From Nymphaea colorata (taxonomy: Eukaryota; Streptophyta; Magnoliopsida; Nymphaeales; Nymphaeaceae), in contig NC_045144.1 of NCBI RefSeq assembly GCF_008831285.2, positions 4,768,268 through 4,832,267 of the forward strand: a stretch of DNA of 64,000 nucleotides. The letters run 5' to 3'. Positions 45,161 to 58,626 of this stretch are shown piece after piece. Made by a program: the position numbers and the translations under genes. Numbering within the stretch: position 1 is the first letter of the stretch; every line of letters begins with the position of its first letter. Below the pieces are notes generated by a model, which saw nothing but the letters and a program-made list of their open reading frames with translations, did not search any database and was not told where the DNA came from.

Positions 45161-48100
45161 TCAAGTCACTGGCCACACTAATGGTCGTACAACCCTTGGT
45201 AGGTTCCTGGCGATGGTCCACTAGTGGTGCTTCACTTTTTTTTTTAAATACAAACAGGGTGCGACTTCATCCATTATACAAAGAGAATATTTCTATGCAA
45301 TCATGCAACCCATTTGGCACTTCATCATAGACATCTTCTATCATCAGTTTTTTATTTGTCCTTTTCATTCTTTTGTCGCCAGGTTAGGGTTAGTTAGTGT
45401 GGTATTTCATGTATACAAACAACTCAGTAGTGCTACATTAAAAATTTTGAGATGAAATGCATCGGTGTTTGGTGTCCCGGTTTAGTAGTCCTATTTCCAA
45501 GCTGAGCCAATTTGTTTGAAGTTTGAGTTCTTGTAGCCAACCTTAGACTTGGTTGCTTAGATTCGGGAATGGGTAGATAGATCAATCACTGGAGTAACTC
45601 CTGCACCGCGCTTCTTCTCCTTTGCTGCGCTACTCTTTCATCAGCAAACTGGAGTTACACCAAGCGCATGGCCTAAGTACTAATTCTTTTTCAGCATCAA
45701 GGCATTTCATTAGCTCCTCAGTGGATGGCTTAAACTGGTTGGAATTTCACAACCTCCCTGTCTCAAATTTCTTGGGGAATTTCATGTGGGAAGATATAAT
45801 TTGAGGTTCAGGTGTTGGAATTCACCTAGTTCAGATCTATCGATTTGTATGCTTGGATTATATGGTCTTGATTCACCAATTGCTAAATGTGAATCAAATG
45901 GAAGATAAGGGATTCAGGCATTCATCGCGTCTACTATTTGTTTTCACTCTATGTCAAACATAACATGTCAGTTCCTGTGAACAAAATCAGAAAATTTTTG
46001 CACAAAAAGAGGACAAATACGCAAAAGAACACCTAATGAAACATGCCAAAGTTTGAAATATGTTTATTAACCATCAACTTTATGTAATACAGACCTTACG
46101 TCAGGTGGACAAATATGGAACATTTAAAGTTAAACATGCGATTATTTTTTTCATTATTCCCTAAAGCACATTTTCTTGTGACATATTTATAGAGGAAGGG
46201 TGCAACTTTTTCTTGGAAGGAAAACCGATGCCAAACAACCATGCACGTCTACATAAGTTGTACTGCGATTAATAGTATTTGAAACTCTTTACAATCTTCT
46301 AAATTTGACATGTACTTGAAGAAAGTACCGTTCTTTCAAGCGCGACCAGTATTTCTAAAAAAAGAAAAAAACTTCTATGAAAATTTAAAACTTACAATCG
46401 CTAACTTTTTCTTTGACGATGATCCAAGAGCCTGCTCTCTTGAATTATAGACCATAGATGGAATCAGGACGCTTTACTTAAAAAAAAAAAAAAAAACAGA
46501 CGAAGAGAGAACCACCAACTCCCGCCCCCTGTGTCTCCTACCAACATCGCCAAAAGTAGGCGAGAAAATCTCACCTGTCCAAAGGACATTGATGATTCAT
46601 AAAAAAGTCGAATAAGAAAATCATGGAATGACCTCATAAGATAACAAAGTCTGCCAGCTTTATTGTTACAAGTGGATACTAAAAGCCAACAACATTAAAT
46701 AGCATCAACAGAGCGTTAAAGTTAAGACGCCAAGATATGTTGAAATATGCACCCTTACTTGGTAAGGTATACAACGCACTCGGATGTGCCCCTATCATCC
46801 CAACCCCTTTTTTTTTTTTTATCTTTTTTTGCCTCTTCTTGTTCACATTCTTTTCACACTGATGGAGCATATAATTCAGACAACACCATATCATATTGTG
46901 CATTATTAATACAATATGAGACATTATATGGCAATACACTTACATAAACACACCATCACCGTCGTTGCAGCCAACCGTCAATGACTCCTTGGAATATATT
47001 ATCTGCATATTAAAAAGCAAATAAGTTCATGCTTTGAAGAAGTAAAAGACAAAGTGCTTAAAAGGACCGCCAGGTAGAGCAGAGTAACATGGGTTGTTGA
47101 TGAGAACATTCTTTTATCTCACATAATGACGATATAAACATCAATGTTTTGATATCTTGACAAAACAGCCTTCAATTTGCGTCGAGCTGAGGTGCTCAAT
47201 GCACGTTATTGAAAGAACTTTGGTTCTCGCTCTAGCTGGGCAAGGGTGGGTGTTTGAGGCACTCGCCTATATCTTCATTAGCCGCCCACTTGGGTGGGTA
47301 TAAGGTAAAAGGACGGCGCTAGACCGAACCCAGACTCCATGTACATTGTCTCCACGGGCTGCATGCCATGTTAAGGGGAGGCTCTGCAAACTTGATATCA
47401 GATTGGATGGGTGCGGACACAGTAATTTTAAAAATTATGGATACACGGGTACATAACTTATATTTTTAAAAAAGATAAAATGAAAAAGAAAGCATTAATA
47501 GTCTTATAATCTACAATAAAATTTCAAAATTAAAGAAAAATGAGAGGAAAATATAGAATCTTACTAGAAGGAAATAATAAAAGAAGAGGAAATAAAAAGT
47601 TAAAGAAAAAATTAAGTTTGAAAATATAATTTAAAATTTTTTTAAATGCAGTCGTATACCAGCCATACCCATACACATGTCGCTGTACCCACATACCAAC
47701 GCAGGTACTTGGGTAAAACTGGCATACCCGTCAGATAGATATAATCTGCTCTACAGCCTCGTTTCAACCACAATCACAAAAAATGTGCAGCCTCGTTTCA
47801 ACCACAATCACAAAAAATGTTTTTGCATTTTAAATGGTCAGGTTTTTCTTAGGTATAATTTAACAAAAAAAATACAGTGAATTTTTAAAAATTTACAAAA
47901 ATCCAGAAAAATTATGAAAGAATAAAATAAATTAGAAACTAACCATTTAAACATCAAAATAAATAAGCAACGAATAAAAATTAAAAAAAAATAAAAACAA
48001 GTGGTTTGACATTAAAAACGTGAAAAAAATGCATTAAAAACATGTTTTTTTTTCGCTTCGGCATTTTCTCTGAAAAACATTTTTTAGAAGTTTTATATGA

Positions 48101-48478
48101 CTGACTTATTACTAACGTTTTCTACATGTTTTTTCTTTTCTTTTTTTTGAAAAAAGAAAAGGTATTTTTTGTGACTATGACTTTCAACACATACATGGTC
48201 AAGGATTCAAGGTTTGAGATGCAGAACCACATGTAATGAGGACGCCTGTGCTCCTTTTGGACCCAGAAAAAAAATGGTAAGCTTGTTCGACCAACTTTTA
48301 TGCACCAGACTCCCCAGGCATTTACTTGGTTCTGAACAAAATTGACTGGTTCGACAGCACCCAAATGAAGGAAGCAGGGTCAAACAAAACAATCCCCTAC
48401 TCGGAAACTAAAAGTTTGGATCCTTCTCTCACAAGCTCTACCCTGTAACGTAAAGTGTCATTGAGCAAAGCGTACTTG
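45161..48478. other. Gene-poor intergenic DNA
   Basis: No exon supported. 47640-47720 and 37380-37440 share the phrase ACCCACATACCAACRC and flanking words, so a dispersed repeat family is present in both. A 34-bp tandem pair lies at 47754-47820. The end of this stretch must hold the 3'UTR of the minus-strand MADS-box gene. Confidence 0.5.
47754..47820. repeat. Perfect 34-bp tandem pair
   Basis: CAGCCTCGTTTCAACCACAA and the 13 bases after it are repeated without change one base later. Confidence 0.95.
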
Positions 48479-51400
48479 CTACCCGAGGTGCAGAGCAGTT
48501 TGGTCCTGGCTGGAGTACTGGAGCATGTTCACCGGAAAGAAGTTGCGGGAATCAAACGTCTGCATCGTTTCGTAGTCAGGTCCCTGCAACATGTTGGAAT
48601 GCTGTGCTCGCTCGCTCTCAGCAACCTGAGATCAGTATCATGGAACTCATCAGGCCACCACTGTAGCAGAAAGAGTGAAATTGAGACAACGCGTGCATAT
48701 CAGTTGATCTGGGATGCTAATTAATAACCGACCAAATCATCTCTCTCTAAATCTACCAGTTTCAGAAATGCTGCAGCAGGCTTTATGAGCTCTAAGACCA
48801 TCTGTCTTGGCTCTAGGCTTCACAAGCCCAGGCCGTAACAGTCACACGTACCTACTCCCCTTTCAAGTTGGTATGAAGTAAATGGAAGTTTGGCACCACG
48901 GCGACTAGTAGGGCATCCCATGCAACTTGCAGCAAGAGCCCTGTTATGCGACTACAACCGGTCTGCACTGTTCATAACCCTAATCACGATTCTTCTAGCT
49001 TATTTGTGACTAATTATAACCGACCAAATCATCTCTCTAAATCCACCAGTTTCAGATCTTAATACAGAGCTTACGTAACAAAATTTGATTGCTCTGAGGT
49101 ACTTATGTGACATATAATGTTCCCGCTGAAAGAAACGAAGAAAGTTAAGGTCATGCACACCTTAGCTCGAAGATACATATTATCACTTTGTAGTTCCAGT
49201 TCCTGCAGAAGAATTACATGAAGTAGTGAACAATGGCATGGCTTAACTAAAATTAGTGAAAGAAACACAGGCACATAGTTTTACGCTTGAAAAGTGTTCG
49301 TTTTCTTAATAGAAAAAGATGTATTGCCATCTTTCGTTTGACAAGCCAGGTAGTCACACATTTGACAGTCTAACAAAATTAATGCTCGTATCACTAAATT
49401 TTTATGACAAAGAAAGTGTATGATGACGCATAATAAAAAGAACCGAACGTATAATCTCTCTTCAGTAGCACGTAACAAACGCCGCAAAATACACGTGAAG
49501 GGTTACAAGTTGAAGGCCTGACTCCGCCACTCGCCGAATCAAGTGTCAATCCCTGTGATTCGGTTGCTAGAGGAAGAAAAACGATACTGACTTCGGCTGG
49601 GTGGCTTCTTCCGTTAAGATCACATCGGAAGGAAAACCTTTCTAAAATGACGAAGCTTGACATTCTTGGAAAGAGAGCTGACGAAATTGGAGCAAAAGAA
49701 AGAAAAAATTTACCCGTTTCTGCATGTACTCGATTTCCGCAAACAGCAGTTCGTTCTGCACAGAGCCGAGTAGAAAACTAAGCATCCGCGTAGGCATTGT
49801 TGTAACAAGTGCTAAATAATTACCAAGAGATCGCCGAATTATGTAGCATGAATGCAGTTTCATTCCTAGGTATCTTCCAAGCCTATTGTGTTCAAGAAGC
49901 GCTACATCAAATTTTACTGTTGCAATTGCGTGATTATCAGCTCTCTAGATTGTTTTACTTTTCAAGTAAAACAGTTTTCGTAGACAGATTAATCATGGCT
50001 TGGTAAGTTATAAGCTTACATGGTAAGCATATGGTTTTAATAAAGGTTTGGGTTTTAATCTTCAATTTCATGTACCAACTTTAGATATTGTGATGTGATT
50101 GAAATTTCAATTATTTTGCACCCACAAGCAGAAGCATTTGAGGTAGGCCTCACGTTAGAACCTTGCAAAAGACGTTTATCTTCTCTGGGTACTCTTTTTA
50201 TTGACGTAAAATGTTGGATGTGTTTATCATGGATTCCTTCATGGGAAACATGGGTTCAACATCGATTCTTGTTCTTGTGGGAGGCAAAATAAATAGTTTG
50301 TATTTAGCTAGAATTCTGGTGCTCAAAGTTTGAAGATTTTCCACAGAATTAATTCAATTCAACACCTGCTCTTGATCAGCTAGATGATAAAAACGCATCT
50401 AACCGTATAGATAAAGGATACAATATCTGGTATGCATCATCTAAGGGCTTAAATGTGTGCGTGTGAGCGTGTCTGTGCGTGTTTATCATGAAGATTCGAC
50501 TGTTCAGGCTTCCTTCTTTTAAACTTTTATCACTATCCGTGTGTCCATGTTAGAGCTTTTGGTAGCTTCCCCCTATTTTCTTTTAAGGAGGCCTATGGAC
50601 CAGTTTGCATATCCATCTCGATCAGGATCACTTTTCGGAAAGGAAGCATACCTTCTTCGATCTGATCCTGGTTATGCCCCGCTCTATTTTATTCTCCAAC
50701 TGCTTTAGCTCCTTCACACTGAGGTTACTCAAAGATTCACCCATCAAATGCCTGCAGGCAACGAGAGGAAAGAACAAGAAGTTGGGAACATGCAACCAAA
50801 GGCACTTTAGCAATTTTCAACCAAGAAGGGATCCCAAATATTGTTTGTCGTCCTTTTTTTTTTCTTTTTGTTTCTATTTCTTCCCAACTGCACATGCCCC
50901 ATGATTCTTCTTTTTATTTTTCTTTCTAAAGCAACATGTAATAAGCCAGTACTGCATCCTGCACCATACCTGTTTGCATTCTGTAGAATTTGTATCTGCT
51001 GCCTCAACTTGGTGGACTCTTGTTGATAATACTGCAGATGAGGACACAAGAACACAAAGAAATTAAATATCATATGGGTCGAACGCCAATTATGCTTTTC
51101 AAACGTAAACTGGGCCTGTAGTTTTGCTTGTTAAACACTAATTATTCTAGGGGTTCTCGAGACCAGTACTATCAAAGTCAATTTGCATATACTTGGCACC
51201 TGTTCGACAGGAGCCAGAAAAGGAATCGAAGCAAACATTAAGCTTATTTTGTTATTTTTACTATTTGAACTCACGGTTATTATTCAATATCTTTATCAAT
51301 TCTTTAATTTCTTAATTAAAAATCTTATAATTTGTTATCATTTTCGTGCTTTTTTTTACATTCCTTGAATTATTCAATAAATTCAACCATTTAACTGTTT

Positions 51401-51887
51401 TGATCCGAACACAATTCTGATTCGATTTAGTTCTGCAGATTTCTGAGCTGTTTTTTGCAAAACAATAAATGAATTTAAAACCAATTTGAACATCACCTGA
51501 AACCCGCCACCTCTAGGACACATTGAGGTGGAGTACTCGGTTACTCGATCAGAGTAGTTGAGTTGGCCTCAGATAACTACTGGGTTCCGAAGCGGCTGAA
51601 TTACAAAGCATGGAAATACGTAGGTTCCTTACATATATTGATGCAACTCTTGAGATGCTGTAATTAAAGTACTTACCTGGGCGTTGGCCTCGGTTACCGA
51701 GTTTGCGTTTGAGCTTTCAGCGCACGCCTTCTTGTACCTATCAATGGTGGCCTTGATGCTGCATGCCAATCATTCGCAACACGAAAAGATCAGCTAGCTA
51801 GCATTCTCAATTACAGACGAAACCTTACATAATTATTCTCCAGGCTGTAGTAGGATGCAAACAAAATCTCCGATTCAGACTATCACG

Positions 51888-51960
<73 letters not shown>

Positions 51961-52536
51961 GTGATCGATTTGATGAGAAACATAAACAGGACCGATGAAA
52001 ATTAAATATTGAAGTGTTGTTTTTGCAATCTAACATTATAGATGTGATCGATTTGATGAAAATATACATTAACTTAGTCCTTTTTTGCTTCAATAATATT
52101 GTTTTAATAATTCAAACATGAACGGCTCATATAGCAACAAAATTTTGATAGTCAAAAAATCAAATTAACTTTTTACAAAAGTAACTTGAACCAAAACATA
52201 AAGGCTGCTTTTAAGTGCGTGGGTAAATGTTTGACTTCAACAACATGCGTCCAGTTGCTTTTAACCGATGTCCTACAAAAAAACATCGGTAAAAATTCAT
52301 ACTTACACACATTTGGCTCGGTAAAAGTCAACTTTCACCGACATTACATTTTGCACGCATTGGTGAAACATCCTTTTTTGGAGTGAAACTTTAAAAAAAA
52401 AAAAACTTGAACCAAAACATGATTTTTATTAAGTTTGTTTATGAACATATTAAGATATTCACATTTTGTTTAAAATATTTTTTATTATAAATTGCCTATT
52501 TTTCACCCCTTACCTAAGCGATCTGCTATTTACCAA

Positions 52537-52632
<96 letters not shown>

Positions 52633-54156
52633 ATAGAAGCCCACCCTTTGGCTGTATTTGAAGGCACAAGCCTTACCTGATTTCGTAGTATGGTTTTTCC
52701 TTTTGCTGGCATCTGCTAAAATAAAGGCTATGGTTGAATAATGTAATGATGCCAAAACCTTCAAGTTTTTTGGTATTTTCCTCTTGTTTTGTAAGATTTT
52801 TCTACTTCTGTACAAACAAAAGGCTTTCATGCACATGCCATTTTCTTGTGTAACAGTTGAAATAAAGTAAAGATCCTAGTCAATGTAGGTCATTGTTTGG
52901 CAGTGTTTGTCTAAGTTAAAGCGTTATATTAGTAGAATTATGAAATTTGGGACTCCTATTCTAGATTACGGTACAAAGGTGCTTCTCCAAATAGAAATTT
53001 CCTTTGTTAATTTTGGAGACTGTAGTTTCTCAAACGTCCTTCAACCTATACTAAAAAAAAGAACCATACATTTATTTCATAAGAGCGGCTGGGACGACAT
53101 TGTAAAACAGAAGTGGTCCATCGGCAGCTCATGATCACTTTAATAAGACTACAACAAGACTATATGTTATAACGTTTCTCTTAAAAAATTCAACAATGTG
53201 AGATCTTTTGTGAGATAACAGCAGGCTTCTCTAACCGTATGTCTAGAAATGCACGTTTCTCTTGAATGAACAATATTAAATTATCCTTATCAAACAATCA
53301 CAGAAATGCGAAAGAAAAAAATGCATAACAAGTATAACAAACCTACAGAAACATTAGAAATTAAACATTACAAGAGATATTCAGGTTAATTATTTCCATG
53401 CATCTGTTATGAAAAGAATCATATGTCAACGAATCTAAATATGATCTTTTTTTAAGGGAAGCAAATTGCAGGACCTGCTGTGAATACCCTACAGAAACAT
53501 TAGAAATTAAACATTACAAGAGATATTCAGGTTAATTATTTCCATGCATCTGTTACGAAAAGAATCGTATGTCAACGAACCTAAATGTGATCTTTTTTTT
53601 TCAAGGAAGCACACTGCAGGGTCTGCTGTGAATACCTAACATTTGTTTGAGTCTTTTAAGCAAAAAGTTAGTTGCAGAGATCTTCACTACCCTCCTCCGT
53701 AAGAAGGTCAACTACATGTACTTTCAGAACAGAGAGTTGATCATCTAAACCCTATCTCCTTACGTTCTGCACCATCAATCAGACTTGACCATTTTGTCAG
53801 TCCTACCATCAATTTTAAGGACCCCACATCAGCTTCTTCTCACGTAGTCTAGGGATAGTGGAGGAGAACGTCAGGTGTAGATGCTTCATCCATACTCTCC
53901 CGTGCAAACACGGTGAAGGACGTCGGTGATATCCTCCAACAAACCATATTAAAATTGTCTCTTTTCCACAAACTTCCATGGTGGGATAGGAACAGTGAAA
54001 ATGCTTCTGCTCGAATCATTCTCCTCCATGCTCTCAAACACGCCTTTAGGATGCTAGAGAAACATTTCTGTACTTGCATGGGTGTTTGTGAGAGAGGGGA
54101 GAATATGAAGCAAATTAGTCTATATGTGAATCTTATTTCTGTATGTGTGTGCATAC

Positions 54157-54213
<57 letters not shown>

Positions 54214-54251
54214 GTATTCTATATAAGCGCAAATACTAATGCAGCCGAAAA

Positions 54252-54327
<76 letters not shown>

Positions 54328-55236
54328 GTATTCTATATAAGCGCAAATACTAATGCAGCCGAAAATTAGCATCAGGTCCATCAAGGCACTTACCAAAACG
54401 ATATCTGTCACATTCAATGCAAAACAAAATTAAAATATTTGAACCTCAAGTAAGTACACTGACAACGCAATCAAAAGGGAAAATCCTGAACACTAAAGTT
54501 GGCTATCCTAATTTCATAGTTGTGAGAACAATAAAACGGAGTGCCATATATCATTGTAAAAGATACAATTTTGAGTTTCTCCGGAATCTCCACCATGGTC
54601 TCATATTTAAAGTTCAGCTGAAGTTTTGATCATCAACTCTTAAGTGCTTTGAGGTTCCAGTAACTTAATTGGAGCACTACCATCATCATGAAAACTATGT
54701 TCAAGAATCTTTGAGAGACATGCGCATCCAGGAGCGGCATAAAAGAGAAGGGATAACGTACAAGCAGAAAAGGACTCCTACCATATCTGCTGCTTTCCCA
54801 GACTTTATGGTTGATCATGCAAGATTCTCTGGAATTGCTCTAAATTTATATTAAGATCAGAATCAAGTCTTCGATCCCATGCAGAATTTATGCATAAATA
54901 TAGATGGTCACAGCCCAGATTGTATTGGGAGTACAAGAATTGAACGAAAATGAGTTAGAATGTGGCAGAATTTCCACGTGAAGATGGTTAAATGGTAGAC
55001 ACGCGAGACTCAAAATCTGTGTAGCCTACCAAGGCCAACCAACTCTTAAGGCCGTCCATCTTATTTTAAGGGCCAACCAATGGGAGGATCTCTATCCATT
55101 TAAGCACATAGTGACCTAGTATCTCATTGCTATTAAGTTGCATTTGCTTTCATAGCTACTTGGTCTCAAGGCCTTTCACCTTATTTTTAGGGCCAATCAA
55201 CGGGAGAGTGCATTTTTTTTCGTCTCTCTCTTTCAC

Positions 55237-55303
<67 letters not shown>

Positions 55304-55488
55304 CTATCTTGAGTCATCCAACCATCTAGGGCTATATGAACTAAATAAATAGTTGAAAAAAACAATAAAAAAAATATGAACTAATGCTATACAATAAAAA
55401 TGTCTATCACAATTTTCTTATTATTTTTTAACAACTTGAGTGAGGTTGTTGATTGAGGTTGTGTAATTTTGAAAAGTCAAGTTATCAT

Positions 55489-55526
<38 letters not shown>

Positions 55527-57747
55527 CTTCTGTAACTGAACAGGTCGTTTTCCGAAGTATCAGGCGACAATATGTGTTGATATTTCCAAAAGATTTTCTG
55601 AAACCGGAACATTCAATTTTTGTCTGCCCCGCTCACTGCATCGTTGTTCACCACTGATTGGTCACATCCAGCAGTATCCGGAAAGGAACTTCTTCACTGT
55701 TGGCGGGGCGTGCAGCTGCTCGCCCAAACGGTGAAGTCCCAGTCGTAAACTTACGGCGCGTCCCATAGCCACGGTCCGCTAACCCCTCCACATGACATGG
55801 GCGGCACGAATGATCCCTTGGACTGCACTGCAGCAGTTAAGCGTACACTGCAATCGTATGGCTAGCAAAGAGCCTATAGTAGCGGGCCTCTCAGTCTGAC
55901 TCCTGCCGCCAGGTGCCAGCTTCTGTGTTCCACCACCTGAGGAGCCACCAGAAGATACCATTATTCGCCGGATCTCCACCATCCGAGAACGGCCGCATGA
56001 CAGATAGACACGTAACAGTCATCTTTTCACTGCACGAGGGACGGTACAAAGAGGAGGAGGTTGATGCGAATGCCAAGTTGCCAACGGCGAAGGTAGGAGT
56101 CTCAGAAGTGTCGTCAGTAACGAAAATTCTCTGTTCCCTACTATGGAAAACCGAGATGACAACGGTTCCACGACTGAAAGAGGTAAATCAACAGTGAGCT
56201 ACCGATCAGTCTGACTCTCGAGGATCATTCAAAGTGGCAGGACTGACTGAATTTAAGATCGAAATCTCATCACCACTTACAACTTTTCTCTTCACAGTTC
56301 AGCTCACTCCGTCCTCTCCACGACCAAACCTGATGGGTGAAGGGGCGAGAATGGACGTTAGACCAGGCCAAGCTGGGATGGATGGTCCGAGCCACGTAGA
56401 GAATAAGCTCGAGAAGGAGGGGCCTTGGTGGATAGACCAGGTTCAGGGGCATTGTTCGGTCATGGCTGCTGAGTGAAAGTATAGAAGGGTACCAACTTCT
56501 ATTCATTCTGCCCTCCATCAAAACATCTGGGGCATGTTCTGGATGTACTGCATCCCAGGGCCTACTTTCACCTTAAAATTGAGCGACGAACTTGCCTTCC
56601 TCCGACTTTCTTCCCTTGATTTCAAGCCTTCAAGGCTAATTAAAACACAGTAGCAGAATGAAGAAACCTAAAAACCTGTGTGCCCTGTGTTTGACTTCCC
56701 TTGGATGGCAACAACAAACTTGCGCTTAGTTCTGAGATGAGAATGTATAGATGAAAGATGGAATTGGGAAGAAAAATAAATAAAAGATAATTTGTTCAAT
56801 AATATTGCTGATGAAGAAATGGGGATGAGATCATGAGAGTAGACATGGCTAATTTGAGTGTTTACTAAACCAGCCTAGTGTTCTGCGTGTATCAGTGTGT
56901 GTGCGTGCACGGACACCCGCATGCTTATGCTTTAGGATAAGAGAAGTGAAGACTTGCACATTCCCCTAGAAACTGGAATTTTCAGTATCATTCTTTGAAA
57001 ACTTCCCACTTCAGATTGTAGGCCTACCGGAGAAACTGAATAGGCAAGACAAGGGCAACGATGAAGGAAATGATCAAATCCATGTATTCTGTTCTATTCA
57101 AGAAGGGCGGCATGAAGATAAAGGACAACGGCAAGGTCAAAGACAATCAAAACCCATTATGGCAGCGGCAATATGGAGCAGGTTGAGGCAAGTAATAAAC
57201 GCATGGATAAAAAAATGTAAATGAGGTTTTCAGTGACGAGCAAATCTAACAATGGCGCAGGCTGGATCTAGTTATATTGATATGTAGCAGGCATTGTCTC
57301 ATTCATTGAGCGTAACTGTTCTACTGTCCCAAAAGGAATCTCCCGGCGTCTCAAGGAAATATGGAAGATTGAGAGGGAGAGGTCGTAGGTCTGTCTGCAC
57401 CGAACCTCTCTAAAAGTGTTCCAGTTTTTCCTTCTTTTTTTTTTCTGCTATAGTTATTTCCTTTCCCAGATATAGATGTGCTCCCATCGCACGCTCTTAG
57501 GTCGAAACAGAATCTTTGACCATTCAATTCCACTGCTAAGGCAACTCATCCTAGTTCATTCTCATAATTCCCCAATATGCAGTTCTTGGAAAATCAAATG
57601 CATCAGGAAAAAAAAGGATTGGAGTCTCATCAGTGTTAATGAAATATAAACACACAACACTCACATATGTGAAGTTTCTGCATGTTTTGTGCAAATCTAA
57701 CTCCAATGAACAATGCATTTTTATCAATTTGACTTTGGAACATGTTG

Positions 57748-57831
<84 letters not shown>

Positions 57832-58590
57832 TAAATGAGAGTAGTTGTGAAAATGGATAGGCCATTGAGGTAAATTTTATGAATGAGATTCATTTCTTGC
57901 AAAATGATTGATAAAGTAGCCTCAAGAATTGGTTATATTTCAACGCATGCTTCAAGTGTCGAGAGAGGCAATTATGATTACAGAAATATGTCAGTTGAAT
58001 GAGACAGTTGACATGTTTTGCAGTTCCATCTCTATTACCCGGAAGCAACAGCTATGGTGTGATAAACATGTCTAGATTTGTGACATTCAGTTACTTTATG
58101 TTCTCAAGTTTTTTCTAATTTTTTAAAGTCAACAGCATATAACAAGATGATTTTGTAATAAAAGTCGATTTTATACGAAAATTATTTTTTCGTTACTTTG
58201 ACAGATGGACCATGATGAGTGCATCGAACGTCCTAACATGATTCTTTAAGTATTCTATATTCATGAAATGTGATAACTGAAATTAGATATCATCGAATGC
58301 ACCATATGGTACATTCAAGTGCACTATACATGGTGATTTGTCGGATAAATAGGCAAACGTCCACATGGCTGAAGAAAATCATTGTAGCTATGCCATGAGA
58401 CATGTTCTGCTGCAATAAAGCACTTTTTATTTGAATTTTTACTGTTAAATCATTTTAAGATATTTGACACTATTTTTAAAATAAAAAATAAGAAACAGAG
58501 CAATATTGATACGAAACGATACTTATCAGCTGATGCGAAGCAAACCAATATAAGTGTGTGTGTGCAGAGAGACTGAGTTTCGTAACTAAA

Positions 58591-58626
<36 letters not shown>

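Noticed and set aside
52510-52836. 108-residue minus-strand open frame over the compound microsatellite
   Set aside because: Its length comes from stop-free dinucleotide runs; the remaining sequence has no motif.
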